A DNA stretch of 64,000 nucleotides from contig NZ_BMDS01000001.1 of assembly GCF_014635905.1 (NCBI RefSeq), forward strand, positions 434,001-498,000, in the 5' to 3' direction. Made by a program: the position numbers and the translations under genes. Positions 34,814-44,152 of this stretch are shown piece by piece (position 1 is the first letter of the stretch; each line of letters opens with the position of its first letter). This stretch comes from Limosilactobacillus caviae (GTDB taxonomy: Bacteria > Bacillota > Bacilli > Lactobacillales > Lactobacillaceae). Under the pieces are notes generated by a model. That model was not told where the DNA came from and did no database searches. It saw nothing but the letters and a program-made list of their open reading frames with translations.

Positions 34814-36109
34814 TTGACTAAGTTAGATACAACAAAATCTCAGGCTGCGTTTAAAGAAGCGCAACAATATATGCCAGGTGGGGTTAATAGTCCGGTTCGG
34901 GCATTTAAGAATGTTGGTGGTGACCCACTTTTTATTGACCATGGTAAAGACGAATATATTTACGATATTGATGGAAATAAATATATTGATTACGTTCTAT
35001 CATGGGGTCCGCTAATTTTGGGCCATGCAGACGATCAAGTAGTAGCTGAGCTTGATAAGGCAGTTGCCAAGGGAACAAGCTATGGTGCGCCTACGTTACA
35101 AGAAACTGAATTAGCAAAAATTGTTAATAAGATTATGCCATCAATAGAAATGATTCGGATGGTATCTTCAGGAACGGAAGCAACAATGAGTGCTATTCGG
35201 TTAGCCCGGGGTTACACTCACCGAGAAAAAATTGTAAAGTTTGTGGGTAATTATCATGGACACAGTGATTCACTATTAGTAGACGCAGGGTCAGGTTTAG
35301 CAACGTTTGGCATTAATACTTCACCTGGTGTGCCTGATGACCTTGCCTACGATACCTTAACAGTTGCCTATAATGATGTGGACGGTGTTAAAAAATTATT
35401 TGCAGATCATGGGGATGAAATTGCTTGTGCGATTGTTGAACCGGTAGCGGGGAATATGGGTGTTATTCCTGGTACCCAAGACTTTTTACAAACTCTTCGT
35501 GATGTTACCAAGGAACATGGTGCTCTTCTTATTTTTGATGAAGTAATGTCTGGCTTCCGAGCAGCATATCATGGTGTGCAAAGTTTAGTTAACATTACCC
35601 CTGATTTAACAACACTAGGCAAAGTTATTGGTGGAGGACTTCCAGTGGGTGCATTTGGTGGTCGTCGTGAAATAATGGAGCAAATCACTCCTGCTGGTAA
35701 TATTTATCACGCTGGGACTCTTTCTGGGAATCCATTAGCAATGACAGGTGGAATCAGTACGCTTAAGCAATTAACGCCTGAGGATTATGTTGAAATGGAT
35801 AAAAAAGTTACAGCATTAACTGATGGAATTAAGAAAGCTGCAGATAAGTATGGTGTACCAATGACTGTTCATCATGTTGGAACAATGTGGAGCTACTTCT
35901 ATAATGGTGATTCAATTAATAATTTTGATGATGTAAAGGCATGTGATCAGAAACTCTTTGAAAAGTGCTTCTGGGAATTATTAGCGCACGGTGTTTATGT
36001 TGCACCTTCACAATTTGAAACTAACTTTATTTCTACCAAGCACACTGACGAGGACATTGAAAAGACAATTGCAGCATTTGATGCAGCATTTAATGCGGCA
36101 ACCAAGTAA
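34814..36109 (+). CDS. hemL: HemL, glutamate-1-semialdehyde 2,1-aminomutase
   Basis: A 431-residue PLP enzyme that converts glutamate-1-semialdehyde to 5-aminolevulinate. It has [18 protein letters not shown] at the N-terminus, [27 protein letters not shown] and the PLP lysine in [22 protein letters not shown] at 34802 is in frame, but it overlaps the ribosome-binding AAGGTGG, which is well spaced (8 bases) from the TTG at 34814; I chose TTG. A terminator follows the gene. Confidence 0.94.
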   Translation: MTKLDTTKSQAAFKEAQQYMPGGVNSPVRAFKNVGGDPLFIDHGKDEYIYDIDGNKYIDYVLSWGPLILGHADDQVVAELDKAVAKGTSYGAPTLQETELAKIVNKIMPSIEMIRMVSSGTEATMSAIRLARGYTHREKIVKFVGNYHGHSDSLLVDAGSGLATFGINTSPGVPDDLAYDTLTVAYNDVDGVKKLFADHGDEIACAIVEPVAGNMGVIPGTQDFLQTLRDVTKEHGALLIFDEVMSGFRAAYHGVQSLVNITPDLTTLGKVIGGGLPVGAFGGRREIMEQITPAGNIYHAGTLSGNPLAMTGGISTLKQLTPEDYVEMDKKVTALTDGIKKAADKYGVPMTVHHVGTMWSYFYNGDSINNFDDVKACDQKLFEKCFWELLAHGVYVAPSQFETNFISTKHTDEDIEKTIAAFDAAFNAATK

Positions 36110-36120
36110 ATAAAAGATTA

Positions 36121-36155
36121 AAAGGCTGTGGCAAGGAATTGTCACGGCCTTTTTT
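36121..36155 (+). terminator. Rho-independent terminator between hemL and cobU
   Basis: A 14-bp stem with two G-U pairs (36121-36134 with 36139-36152), a GGAA tetraloop and a run of six T residues. It would end or attenuate the cobD-hemL transcript before the cobU-cobT block. Confidence 0.85.
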
Positions 36156-36170
36156 GAAAGAAGTGAAAAA

Positions 36171-36761
36171 ATGGGAAAGCAAAACTTAACCTTTGTCTTA
36201 GGTGGTGCCAAGAGCGGTAAGTCAGAATTTGCTGAAAGTTTATATTCGCGCCAAGAAAAGGTTTGCTATATTGCAACCGGTGTAGTAAAAAATCCGGACG
36301 GTGAAATGCAATTACGAATAAAACGCCATCAAGAGCGCCGATCAGCTAATTGGACAACGCGAGAACAATATAGAGATATTGCAGAAGCGATTGAAGATAA
36401 TCCTTTAGATGGCTACTTACTTGATGATGCGATAATGCTAGTCACAAACTTGTTTTATGATTTTGTGCTAACTAAAACAACGCCAGAAAGAATAGATGCT
36501 TATTTAGAGCAAGCTTCTTCGACTGAAATAGCAAAAATTCGCCAAATGATTCTTGATGAGTGGGCAAAAATTTTAATGGCGCAAAAACAGAATAGTCAGT
36601 CAATGGTAATTGTTAGCGATGAAGTTGGCTTAGGAGTAGTACCAGCAACCAAACAAACACGGATTTTACGCGATTTATATGGTGAGGTTAACCAGCTAAT
36701 TGCCAAGAAAGCAGATAACGTCTATTTCGTTGTTAGTGGATTAGCCCAGAAAATTAAGTAG
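36171..36761 (+). CDS. cobU: CobU, adenosylcobinamide kinase/guanylyltransferase
   Basis: A 196-residue bifunctional enzyme that phosphorylates adenosylcobinamide and attaches GMP. It has the P-loop VLGGAKSGKSEFAESLYS, the CYIATG segment, the guanylylation-site region IKRHQERRSANWTT with the conserved His, and VSDEVGLGVVPATKQTR. It opens the nucleotide-loop block (cobU, cobS, cobC, hemD, cobT). It starts only 16 bp after the hemL terminator, so either read-through or a promoter overlapping that region must supply it. Confidence 0.95.
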   Translation: MGKQNLTFVLGGAKSGKSEFAESLYSRQEKVCYIATGVVKNPDGEMQLRIKRHQERRSANWTTREQYRDIAEAIEDNPLDGYLLDDAIMLVTNLFYDFVLTKTTPERIDAYLEQASSTEIAKIRQMILDEWAKILMAQKQNSQSMVIVSDEVGLGVVPATKQTRILRDLYGEVNQLIAKKADNVYFVVSGLAQKIK

Positions 36762-36769
36762 GTGATGAA

Positions 36770-37531
36770 ATGAAAGATGCATTGATTTTATTTGGACAGT
36801 TTTTTACTAAGCTGAACATTCCCATCCCTGTTGATGATGCAACTAATAAATTCAAAACGAGTATCCAATATATTACCCTTTTTAGCTTTTTATTAGGATG
36901 TATTGAAGGGCTAATCTTTTGGGGCTTTACCTACCTTTTTCCATTATGGTTTGCGTGGATTTTATACTGGATTACTGATGGCTTATTAACCGGGGGCTTT
37001 CACCTTGACGCACTCGCCGATACGGCCGATGGCTTTTTCTCTTCCCGAACGTCTGATAAGATTTTTGCAATTATGAAGGACAGTCGGCTAGGGACAATGG
37101 GGAGTTTGGCACTGCTCTATTATTATGCATTAGTTACTGGATTAGGAATTGTTATTAGCCATTATTTAAACCTTATTCATATGATCCTATTGACAATTTG
37201 TCTAACAATGCTAACTAAGGCAGGTTTGTCGCTCCTCTTTTATAAAATGGTTTATCCCGGTAACAAAAAAGGGCTTTCAAATATCTGGTTAGGAATTAAA
37301 CCTTGGCGGATAGTGGTTGCACAGGTTTTTGCAATTTTTATTGTTACCCTTTGTTTTTCATGGGAGGGATTAGTTAGCTACTTGATGATCCCATTAGTAG
37401 CCATTTTCTATCATCGAAAGGTGACAAAAGTATTGGGAGGAACGCCGGGAGATACACTAGGAGCATTTGCCAGTCTTTCCCCGTTGATCTTTTTGATAAC
37501 ATTTACTATTTTATTGAGGTTTGGATTATGA
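36770..37531 (+). CDS. cobS: CobS, cobalamin-5'-phosphate synthase
   Basis: A 253-residue integral membrane enzyme that joins GDP-cobinamide to the lower-ligand riboside phosphate. It has the family's acidic motif GGFHLDALADTADGFFS, followed by KDSRLGTMG and several hydrophobic helices, ending with GGTPGDTLGA. It overlaps cobC by 4 bp. It sits with CbiB in the membrane-bound late steps. Confidence 0.95.
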   Translation: MKDALILFGQFFTKLNIPIPVDDATNKFKTSIQYITLFSFLLGCIEGLIFWGFTYLFPLWFAWILYWITDGLLTGGFHLDALADTADGFFSSRTSDKIFAIMKDSRLGTMGSLALLYYYALVTGLGIVISHYLNLIHMILLTICLTMLTKAGLSLLFYKMVYPGNKKGLSNIWLGIKPWRIVVAQVFAIFIVTLCFSWEGLVSYLMIPLVAIFYHRKVTKVLGGTPGDTLGAFASLSPLIFLITFTILLRFGL

Positions 37532-38118
37532 AACTGATTTTAGCACGACACGGCGAGACTAATTATAACCACCTGCGAAAATTTTACGGGTCGGCTGATG
37601 TTAGCCTTGATGAGAAAGGCAAAAGGCAAGCACGGGAATTAGCAGGAAAGGTAAGAAAACTGCATCCGACATTATTCGTTAAGACTAATCTTCAGCGAAC
37701 AAAGCAAACAATTAGTGCAACAGAAGCATTCTTTCCGACAACTCCGACAATGATAATTCCTGATTTAGCTGAAAAAGGTTTTGGCAACTGGGAAGGGTTA
37801 GATGCAGACGAAATTGAAGCTCGGTATCCAGAAGATTGGAAAAAATGGCTGGCGGCACCGTTAACGTATACACCAGCAACAGTCGAGCCATTTGATCACT
37901 TTCAGACTCGAGTACAGCAAGGCTTGCGGTGGTTATTGGAGCATGTTACGGAAAGTGATGTAGTTTTTATCGTAGCCCACCTTGGTTCTCTTCGTCTGAT
38001 ATACCAAGAATTGGTTGACCCGACAGCAGATTTTTATTCGCTTGATTTTAAGGCGTCTTGCTATAGTGTTTTAGAACTAAAAAATGGAGAGGTATCAAGG
38101 TGGCAGCTTAACTTGTAG
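37528..38118 (+). CDS. cobC: CobC, alpha-ribazole-5'-phosphate phosphatase
   Basis: A 196-residue histidine phosphatase that dephosphorylates the lower-ligand nucleotide or cobalamin phosphate. It has the catalytic LARHGETNYNHLRKFYG, TNLQRTKQTI, the GFGNWEGLDADEIEARYP segment typical of CobC, and the second His in FIVAHLGSLRL. Overlap with cobS (ATGA) and operon position support this function over a plain phosphoglycerate mutase. Confidence 0.9.
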   Translation: MKLILARHGETNYNHLRKFYGSADVSLDEKGKRQARELAGKVRKLHPTLFVKTNLQRTKQTISATEAFFPTTPTMIIPDLAEKGFGNWEGLDADEIEARYPEDWKKWLAAPLTYTPATVEPFDHFQTRVQQGLRWLLEHVTESDVVFIVAHLGSLRLIYQELVDPTADFYSLDFKASCYSVLELKNGEVSRWQLNL

Positions 38119-38129
38119 GGGTGACGACA

Positions 38130-38840
38130 ATGGCAATTTTAATTACATATCCTAAACGTAAGATTCCTGTTTACTGGCGAATGCGTTTAGAACAGATGAC
38201 AGATGTTATTTATTTTCCTTTTCGGGTATTAGAACCGGTGAAGTTAAGGAAAGAAGATCAAAATAGGGTAAGGACTAGTAAAGCGCTTGTTATCACTAGC
38301 TTGTTTGGAGCTAAAACGTTTATTAACGAATTAAAATCATTAAATACATCAGCACCAATCTATGTTCTCAGTGAGAAAATTGCAAAACTTTTAGAAAACA
38401 AAGTAGCTAATCCGATTACTATTTCGCCGGTAGAAAATCGTGCTTCATTGGCTACTGTTTTGAAAGCGGATGCAGTTAAGGATACATGCTGGCTAATTGG
38501 TGATAAAGCTTTAAAGTATTACGGTGATTTTGCTGGTGAGAAAGTGGTAATTTATCGTAATACATGGGATAAATTGCATGAAAGCAAAGGATTAAAAATC
38601 TTCTTAAAACAGAAGATCACGATGGCGTTAGTAACAAGTGCTTCTAATTTTGATCGAATGTATGAAGTGATGACAAAAGTAGATAGCAATGAATATAAAA
38701 GGATTAGCTATTTTACTCTTGGTAGAAGTACAGGTGAATATTTAAGACGCAAGGGGCTAGATGTAACGGTTCCGGAGACAAAAACAGGAGTCTTAGAGCA
38801 GGCATTGAGTGACATCTACAAAGCTGAAAAGGATAAATAA
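38130..38840 (+). CDS. hemD: HemD, uroporphyrinogen-III synthase (stand-alone copy)
   Basis: A 236-residue protein of the HemD family, which closes hydroxymethylbilane with inversion of ring D. Conservation in this family is low; the N-terminal ILITYPKRKI strand, central VLKADAVKDTCWLIG and C-terminal LGRSTGEYLRRKGLDVTVPE match its two-domain pattern. A GTG at 38121 is in frame, but AGGGG (38117-38121) is spaced 8 bases from the ATG at 38130. A HemD-like domain is also fused to CobA at 24114-25508. Confidence 0.85.
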   Translation: MAILITYPKRKIPVYWRMRLEQMTDVIYFPFRVLEPVKLRKEDQNRVRTSKALVITSLFGAKTFINELKSLNTSAPIYVLSEKIAKLLENKVANPITISPVENRASLATVLKADAVKDTCWLIGDKALKYYGDFAGEKVVIYRNTWDKLHESKGLKIFLKQKITMALVTSASNFDRMYEVMTKVDSNEYKRISYFTLGRSTGEYLRRKGLDVTVPETKTGVLEQALSDIYKAEKDK

Positions 38841-38841
38841 A

Positions 38842-39894
38842 ATGAAATATAATGAGACAAAATACAGACCACTAGTACAAGGCGCAATGAAACAAATGCA
38901 GGTTAAACTGGATAACCTTGCCAAACCAGTTAAGGGCCTAGGCCGACTTGAGGAACTTGCTGATCACTTAGCTGGAATCTATGGGACAGTTGACTTTAAC
39001 GTAAAGCCACGCAAATGCTTAGTCTTTGCGGCAGATAATGGTGTGGTAGAAGAGGGAGTTTCAGCGAGTCCGCAAAAAATTACGGCAATACAGGCAGTGA
39101 ATATGATGAAAGGGCATACCGCAGTCGCAGCTCTGGCTAAAGCATTTGATTGCGCCGTTCAGGTTTATGATTTAGGAATAAATGCTGATTTAAGATCTCC
39201 ATTAGTGGAAGAACATAAAATTAGTTATTCAACTAAGGACATGCTTGTTGAACCGGCAATGACTCGTCAAGAAGCAATGGAGGCTTTTCAATTTGGCTTT
39301 GAGATGGGAATTAAGGCGTTTGAAGAAGGAAACCAGGTAATTGCAGTTGGTGAGCTGGGGATGGGTAATACAACTGCTGCCTCAGCAATAGTTGCGGCAG
39401 CATTAGGAAAGACCGGTGAAGAAGTAGCTGGAAGAGGATCGAATATTTCAGATGAACGATTGAAGCATAAGATTGATGTGATTAACAGGAGTTTAGCTCG
39501 TGCAGGTTTTACAAACCGAAAAATTAACGATGCTCTTGAAATTCTCAGTGAAGTAGGTGCTTATGAACTTGGTGCAATGGCTGGTGCAATTTTGGCTGCC
39601 GGTGTGATGCATAAACCTGTTTTGTTGGACGGCTTTCTTTCGTATTCCGCAGCGTTACTTGCTAATTTAATTGTGCCTGGGATAACTGATTATATGATTC
39701 CAACTCATAAATCAAAGGAGCATGGATCACAAATTGTATTAGAGGCACTTAAGCTGAATCCATACATTGATATTGATATGTGTGTAGGTGAAGGTAGCGG
39801 TGCAATGATGATTCTGCCATGGTTGGATGGAATAAAATCTGTGCTAGATAATATGAATACTTTGCAGGAAATGGATTTTAATTTTATTCCGTAA
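38842..39894 (+). CDS. cobT: CobT, nicotinate-nucleotide:dimethylbenzimidazole phosphoribosyltransferase
   Basis: A 350-residue enzyme that activates the lower-ligand base to its alpha-riboside phosphate. It has LDNLAKPVKGLGRLEELA, FAADNGVVEEGVSASPQ, GELGMGNTTAASAIVAA and the catalytic Glu in DMCVGEGSGAMM. AAAGGA precedes the ATG at 38842; an ORF extension to 38809 overlaps hemD and is not needed. No DMB synthesis gene lies nearby, so the enzyme probably uses adenine, in line with pseudocobalamin production known in L. reuteri. Confidence 0.95.
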   Translation: MKYNETKYRPLVQGAMKQMQVKLDNLAKPVKGLGRLEELADHLAGIYGTVDFNVKPRKCLVFAADNGVVEEGVSASPQKITAIQAVNMMKGHTAVAALAKAFDCAVQVYDLGINADLRSPLVEEHKISYSTKDMLVEPAMTRQEAMEAFQFGFEMGIKAFEEGNQVIAVGELGMGNTTAASAIVAAALGKTGEEVAGRGSNISDERLKHKIDVINRSLARAGFTNRKINDALEILSEVGAYELGAMAGAILAAGVMHKPVLLDGFLSYSAALLANLIVPGITDYMIPTHKSKEHGSQIVLEALKLNPYIDIDMCVGEGSGAMMILPWLDGIKSVLDNMNTLQEMDFNFIP

Positions 39895-40028
39895 ACTGTA
39901 TTATTACTGAATTTACGAGAAGATATTAGTACACAATTTATTTTAGCTTTTGCTTTGATGCTTGGTGAAATATGAGTTGTAGTTTATTGCACTATAAGAA
40001 AATAGTGATTCTATGAGGAGATAATTTG

Positions 40029-40406
40029 ATGAAAAAAATCAAGTTAATTAGTAGCTTATTAGTTATGCTTTTATTATTTGTTGTTTTAACAGGCTATACA
40101 AACAATGATCAAAAGGGTAATAGTACAATTAATGTTACCTATACCCTTAAACAGGGGAAGAAAATTGTTGCGACTAAAAAAACAACCTTAAAAAAGAATG
40201 ATAAGGTTGTCACCGGCTTAAAGAAAAATTGGAAAGTTAAAGAAGTTAAGGGATTCATTACGTCGATTGATGGAATGAAGGAAAACCAAAAGAAAGGAAT
40301 TTATTGGACGTACACTGTTAACGGAAAAAAGGTTAATAAACTGGCTAATCAACAAACGCTAAAGAATAAAGATAAGGTTCAATTTACGTTAGACAAGGCG
40401 GAATGA
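40029..40406 (+). CDS. DUF4430 (transcobalamin-C-like) exported protein with altered lipobox
   Basis: A 125-residue protein. Residues 1-22 form a signal sequence (basic KKIK, then a leucine/valine-rich core). Residues 30-125 match the DUF4430 domain, related to the C-terminal domain of transcobalamin-like proteins, with GIYWTYTVNGKKVNKLANQ. The site where a lipobox cysteine is expected reads LTGYT: TAT in place of TGT or TGC. It may therefore be secreted or membrane-held rather than lipidated. GAGGAG lies 8 bases before the ATG. It is followed 5 bp later by an ECF S component. Confidence 0.82.
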   Translation: MKKIKLISSLLVMLLLFVVLTGYTNNDQKGNSTINVTYTLKQGKKIVATKKTTLKKNDKVVTGLKKNWKVKEVKGFITSIDGMKENQKKGIYWTYTVNGKKVNKLANQQTLKNKDKVQFTLDKAE

Positions 40407-40411
40407 TGTAA

Positions 40412-40951
40412 ATGAAAGTACGTGTTCATCCAGTAAGTAAGCATATGCAGGTCAAACGAATGACGCTAATTGCGATGCTGGCAGCACTAGGGACTGTTTT
40501 ACGGGTCTTTAAGATAATTCCAATCCCTAACGTTCAACCTGTTACAGATTTGATAATGATTGCAACATTAGTTCTTGGCGTTGGCTTTGGAATTTCATTA
40601 GCAATGATGATAATGATCTTGTCAAATTTGCTATTAGGTTTTGGTATTTGGACCGTACCACAGATCCTAGCATATGTCGTTTGTGTTCTTACAGTGGCTG
40701 GTCTTGTCAAAGTAACACCCTTAAAAAGGCATTTTACATTACAGCTTATATTGGCAACTTTTCTAGGATTTGAATATGGATTTTTTGTTAGTTTAGGAAT
40801 GTCAATTTATGGTGGTTGGGCTGCTTTCTTAGCTTATTGGCTTAGTGGATTGCTATTTGACCTATATCATGCATTAGGAAATTTAGGCTGTTACTTTATT
40901 TTATATAAGCCGTTAACGGTAGCGTTTAAGCACTATTTGCAAGAAGGATAA
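40412..40951 (+). CDS. ECF transporter S component, possibly for corrinoid
   Basis: A 179-residue membrane protein with about five hydrophobic helices and the S-component pattern near the N-terminus (LIAMLAALGTVLRVFKII, PNVQPVTDLIMIA), with the AxxxA-type contact helix for EcfT. It carries no ATPase genes, so it would use the shared energising module encoded elsewhere. Pairing with a DUF4430 protein right after the cob genes suggests uptake of cobalamin, cobinamide or another precursor, like the CbrT type of lactobacilli; the substrate is inferred only. Confidence 0.8.
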   Translation: MKVRVHPVSKHMQVKRMTLIAMLAALGTVLRVFKIIPIPNVQPVTDLIMIATLVLGVGFGISLAMMIMILSNLLLGFGIWTVPQILAYVVCVLTVAGLVKVTPLKRHFTLQLILATFLGFEYGFFVSLGMSIYGGWAAFLAYWLSGLLFDLYHALGNLGCYFILYKPLTVAFKHYLQEG

Positions 40952-40962
40952 ATGATTTTGAT

Positions 40963-41003
40963 AAAGACCAAAGTAGTAGGTATTTTCTATTTCTTTGGTC
41001 TTT
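40963..41003. terminator. Hairpin after the ECF S component gene
   Basis: A perfect 11-bp stem (AAAGACCAAAG at 40963-40973 with 40993-41003) and a 19-base loop. The T tract is short (TTTAATT). It marks the end of the cobamide-related region. Confidence 0.6.
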
Positions 41004-41045
41004 AATTCTATCTGGCATTAGATATATCAGTAGTTTGATAGAAAG

Positions 41046-41090
41046 TGTAAAAAAATGTAAAATATAATCAAAATGTAAAAGAATGTAAAA
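41046..41090. promoter_or_regulatory. Four direct TGTAAAA repeats around a -10 box
   Basis: TGTAA(AA) begins at 41046, 41056, 41074 and 41084: two pairs, each spaced 10 bp, set 18 bp apart. A TATAAT sequence (41063-41068) lies between the pairs. The gene starts at 41106. The arrangement looks like an operator where protein copies would bind on one face of the helix. Confidence 0.5.
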
Positions 41091-41105
41091 AGAGGGTGAA
41101 ATGCT

Positions 41106-42224
41106 ATGAATAATTTACAAAGAAATCCATTTGATCCTAGTTTTGGAACACCACCTAATATTATGCTACCAAACTATCAGAGTGGTTTTGAGAGTCCAAA
41201 GGCAGTTGCACAAGCAATTGATTACGGTGACCCTAATCGAGTAATTTTTATTACAGGTTTGCGTGGATCAGGAAAAACAGCTTTATTAACTAAAATTGAA
41301 CAAGAAATTAAAAAGCTTAATAATACTTATATTTTAGAAATTGATAATAATCAACATATGGTTCAATCATTTGGTCAAGGCCTTAAAAATATTTTTAAGG
41401 TTTATTCATTGCTTGACCGACTCTCATCAATTTCAATTATGGGCTTTGGCCTAAGCCTTGCTAAAAATAGTGAAGATTATACTACACAGGATATTGAAAA
41501 TTTTATGGCAATATTGACGAAACTTGATAAAAAAGTAGTCATTTTTATTGATGAATTTAATCATAAGGAAAATACTCGTGAGTTTATTCAATTGCTTCAG
41601 AATCTTAAACGCCATAATTTGAATTTTTATTTAGTTGCAGATGGTTTACCGCAAATGATTTATGAAATTGAACATGATCAAACATTAACCTTTCTTAAAC
41701 GGGCACGTCATATTCAAACTACTTTATTAAATGTCAATTTAATTGAAGAAGAGTATCAAAGGTACCTTAGCTTTCCACCAATACTTAACCATCAGATGGC
41801 ACAACTTACAGGTGGATATTCGTTTGGCTTTCAATTACTTGGTTACAAACTTTGGAATGCACTAAATCTTAGTCAACAATTACCAAATCAACAGACTTTT
41901 GAAGTAATTAGGCAACTTTACATTCAAGATTTATTTACCCAGAGTTATGATATTATTTTTGATAATCTTTCAGAAAACGATCGAAAATATCTCATAGGGA
42001 CAGCTAATAATATGACAACTACACAAATTGCTTTGCTAATGAATTACGATCGAACAGCTAAGCAACAACAAAATTATGTTAATCAATATCGCCGCCGGAT
42101 GATTCAACAAGATTTAATTGCACCGGCTGGTAATGGTCAAGTGCGATTTAAATTACCGTTATTTAAAGAATATCTTGATGATACTCAGGATATCAATTCT
42201 GTTCGCTATGACCCATTGCTTTAA
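41106..42224 (+). CDS. AAA/Orc1-Cdc6-like P-loop ATPase of unknown function
   Basis: A 372-residue ATP-binding protein. The N-terminal YQSGFESPKAVAQAIDYGDP leads to Walker A FITGLRGSGKTALL (about residues 50-63) and Walker B KKVVIFIDEFNH (about 145-156). The C-terminal third has a likely winged-helix part: YLIGTANNMTTTQIALLMNY and YRRRMIQQDLIAPAGNGQVRF. This is the layout of AAA ATPases joined to a DNA-binding domain, often solitary genes in lactobacilli. Function is unknown. It is preceded by a repeat array that may be its operator, and followed by a bidirectional terminator. Confidence 0.75.
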   Translation: MNNLQRNPFDPSFGTPPNIMLPNYQSGFESPKAVAQAIDYGDPNRVIFITGLRGSGKTALLTKIEQEIKKLNNTYILEIDNNQHMVQSFGQGLKNIFKVYSLLDRLSSISIMGFGLSLAKNSEDYTTQDIENFMAILTKLDKKVVIFIDEFNHKENTREFIQLLQNLKRHNLNFYLVADGLPQMIYEIEHDQTLTFLKRARHIQTTLLNVNLIEEEYQRYLSFPPILNHQMAQLTGGYSFGFQLLGYKLWNALNLSQQLPNQQTFEVIRQLYIQDLFTQSYDIIFDNLSENDRKYLIGTANNMTTTQIALLMNYDRTAKQQQNYVNQYRRRMIQQDLIAPAGNGQVRFKLPLFKEYLDDTQDINSVRYDPLL

Positions 42225-42320
42225 CTATATAAAATAAAAATTCGTCAAAAATTAAGGTACGATATAATCTAACCGATAGTGAAGCAGACAAATATTTAAA
42301 TAATTAACTAAATTGGGACT

Positions 42321-42363
42321 CAAAAAGCCAAAGTAGCAAAATAAATGTTACTTTGGCTTTTAA
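42321..42363. terminator. Bidirectional terminator between ATPase and dehydrogenase genes
   Basis: A perfect 13-bp stem, AAAAGCCAAAGTA (42323-42335) with 42349-42361, extendable by two more pairs, flanked by A-rich and T-rich ends. It can serve the plus-strand ATPase and the minus-strand dehydrogenase, which converge here. Confidence 0.85.
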
Positions 42364-42386
42364 TAGTTATAGTTAGAGAATTTATA

Positions 42387-43505
<1,119 letters not shown>

Positions 43506-43693
43506 TTAATCCCATATGCAAATTAAACAAACTATATTATAGCTCATAATAAATAACTAGTTAAACGCTGTCAAATAGTGAGTAATATTATGGATAGCAG
43601 TATATGAACTTACATTTTAATTTGCATTATTCTTATAAAAGAGTAATATGTAGAAAGTTAGGTACCAAACGAGTTGACGAAAGGAAGAATTTA

Positions 43694-44152
43694 ATGGCTA
43701 CTAGTGAAGAGTTAACAAAGGAATTATTCTCTTTTTCTAATGAGATTCATCAGCGGATTATTCAAAGCCACCGGGCACATAGCGCGTTTATTGGCCGCGG
43801 TAAAATTTTGTGGTTATTGGCAAATAATGATTATGTTTATCAGAATCAACTTGCTAATCTTGCCAAAATAAAACCGGGATCGTTAACTCAGATTCTTGAA
43901 AAAATGGAACATGAGCAACTAATTATCCGTAAACGTGACCATAACGATAAACGTTTGATTTATGTTCGCCTAAGCAATAAGGGAAAAGAGCAATTTCAAA
44001 AAAACGAAAAGTATCATCGTGATTTTCAAGAATTTATGACTGCTCCGTTAACACCGGCAGAGATAGATCAGTTTGTCGCGACTTTAACGATATTACGAAA
44101 ACAATTTAATACATATATTGATCAGCATCAAAAGGAGATGAAAAATAATTGA
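43694..44152 (+). CDS. MarR-family transcriptional regulator
   Basis: A 152-residue winged-helix regulator. The recognition region is YQNQLANLAKIKPGSLTQILEKME, with the wing IIRKRDHNDKRLIYVRLS. The frame is open back to an ATG at 43604, but AAAGGA lies just before the ATG at 43694. It overlaps the first ABC exporter gene by 4 bp and probably represses its own operon, with a drug-like ligand as inducer; this is the usual arrangement and is inferred here. Confidence 0.9.
   Translation: MATSEELTKELFSFSNEIHQRIIQSHRAHSAFIGRGKILWLLANNDYVYQNQLANLAKIKPGSLTQILEKMEHEQLIIRKRDHNDKRLIYVRLSNKGKEQFQKNEKYHRDFQEFMTAPLTPAEIDQFVATLTILRKQFNTYIDQHQKEMKNN

Noticed and set aside
43559-43573. Cre-like sequence between the dehydrogenase and MarR genes
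   Set aside because: Two mismatches fall in the left half-site, too weak to list in this AT-rich sequence.
43604-43693. Thirty-residue N-terminal extension of the MarR regulator
   Set aside because: The frame is open, but it has no ribosome-binding site, its residues are unlike a MarR protein, and AAAGGA lies just before the ATG at 43694.
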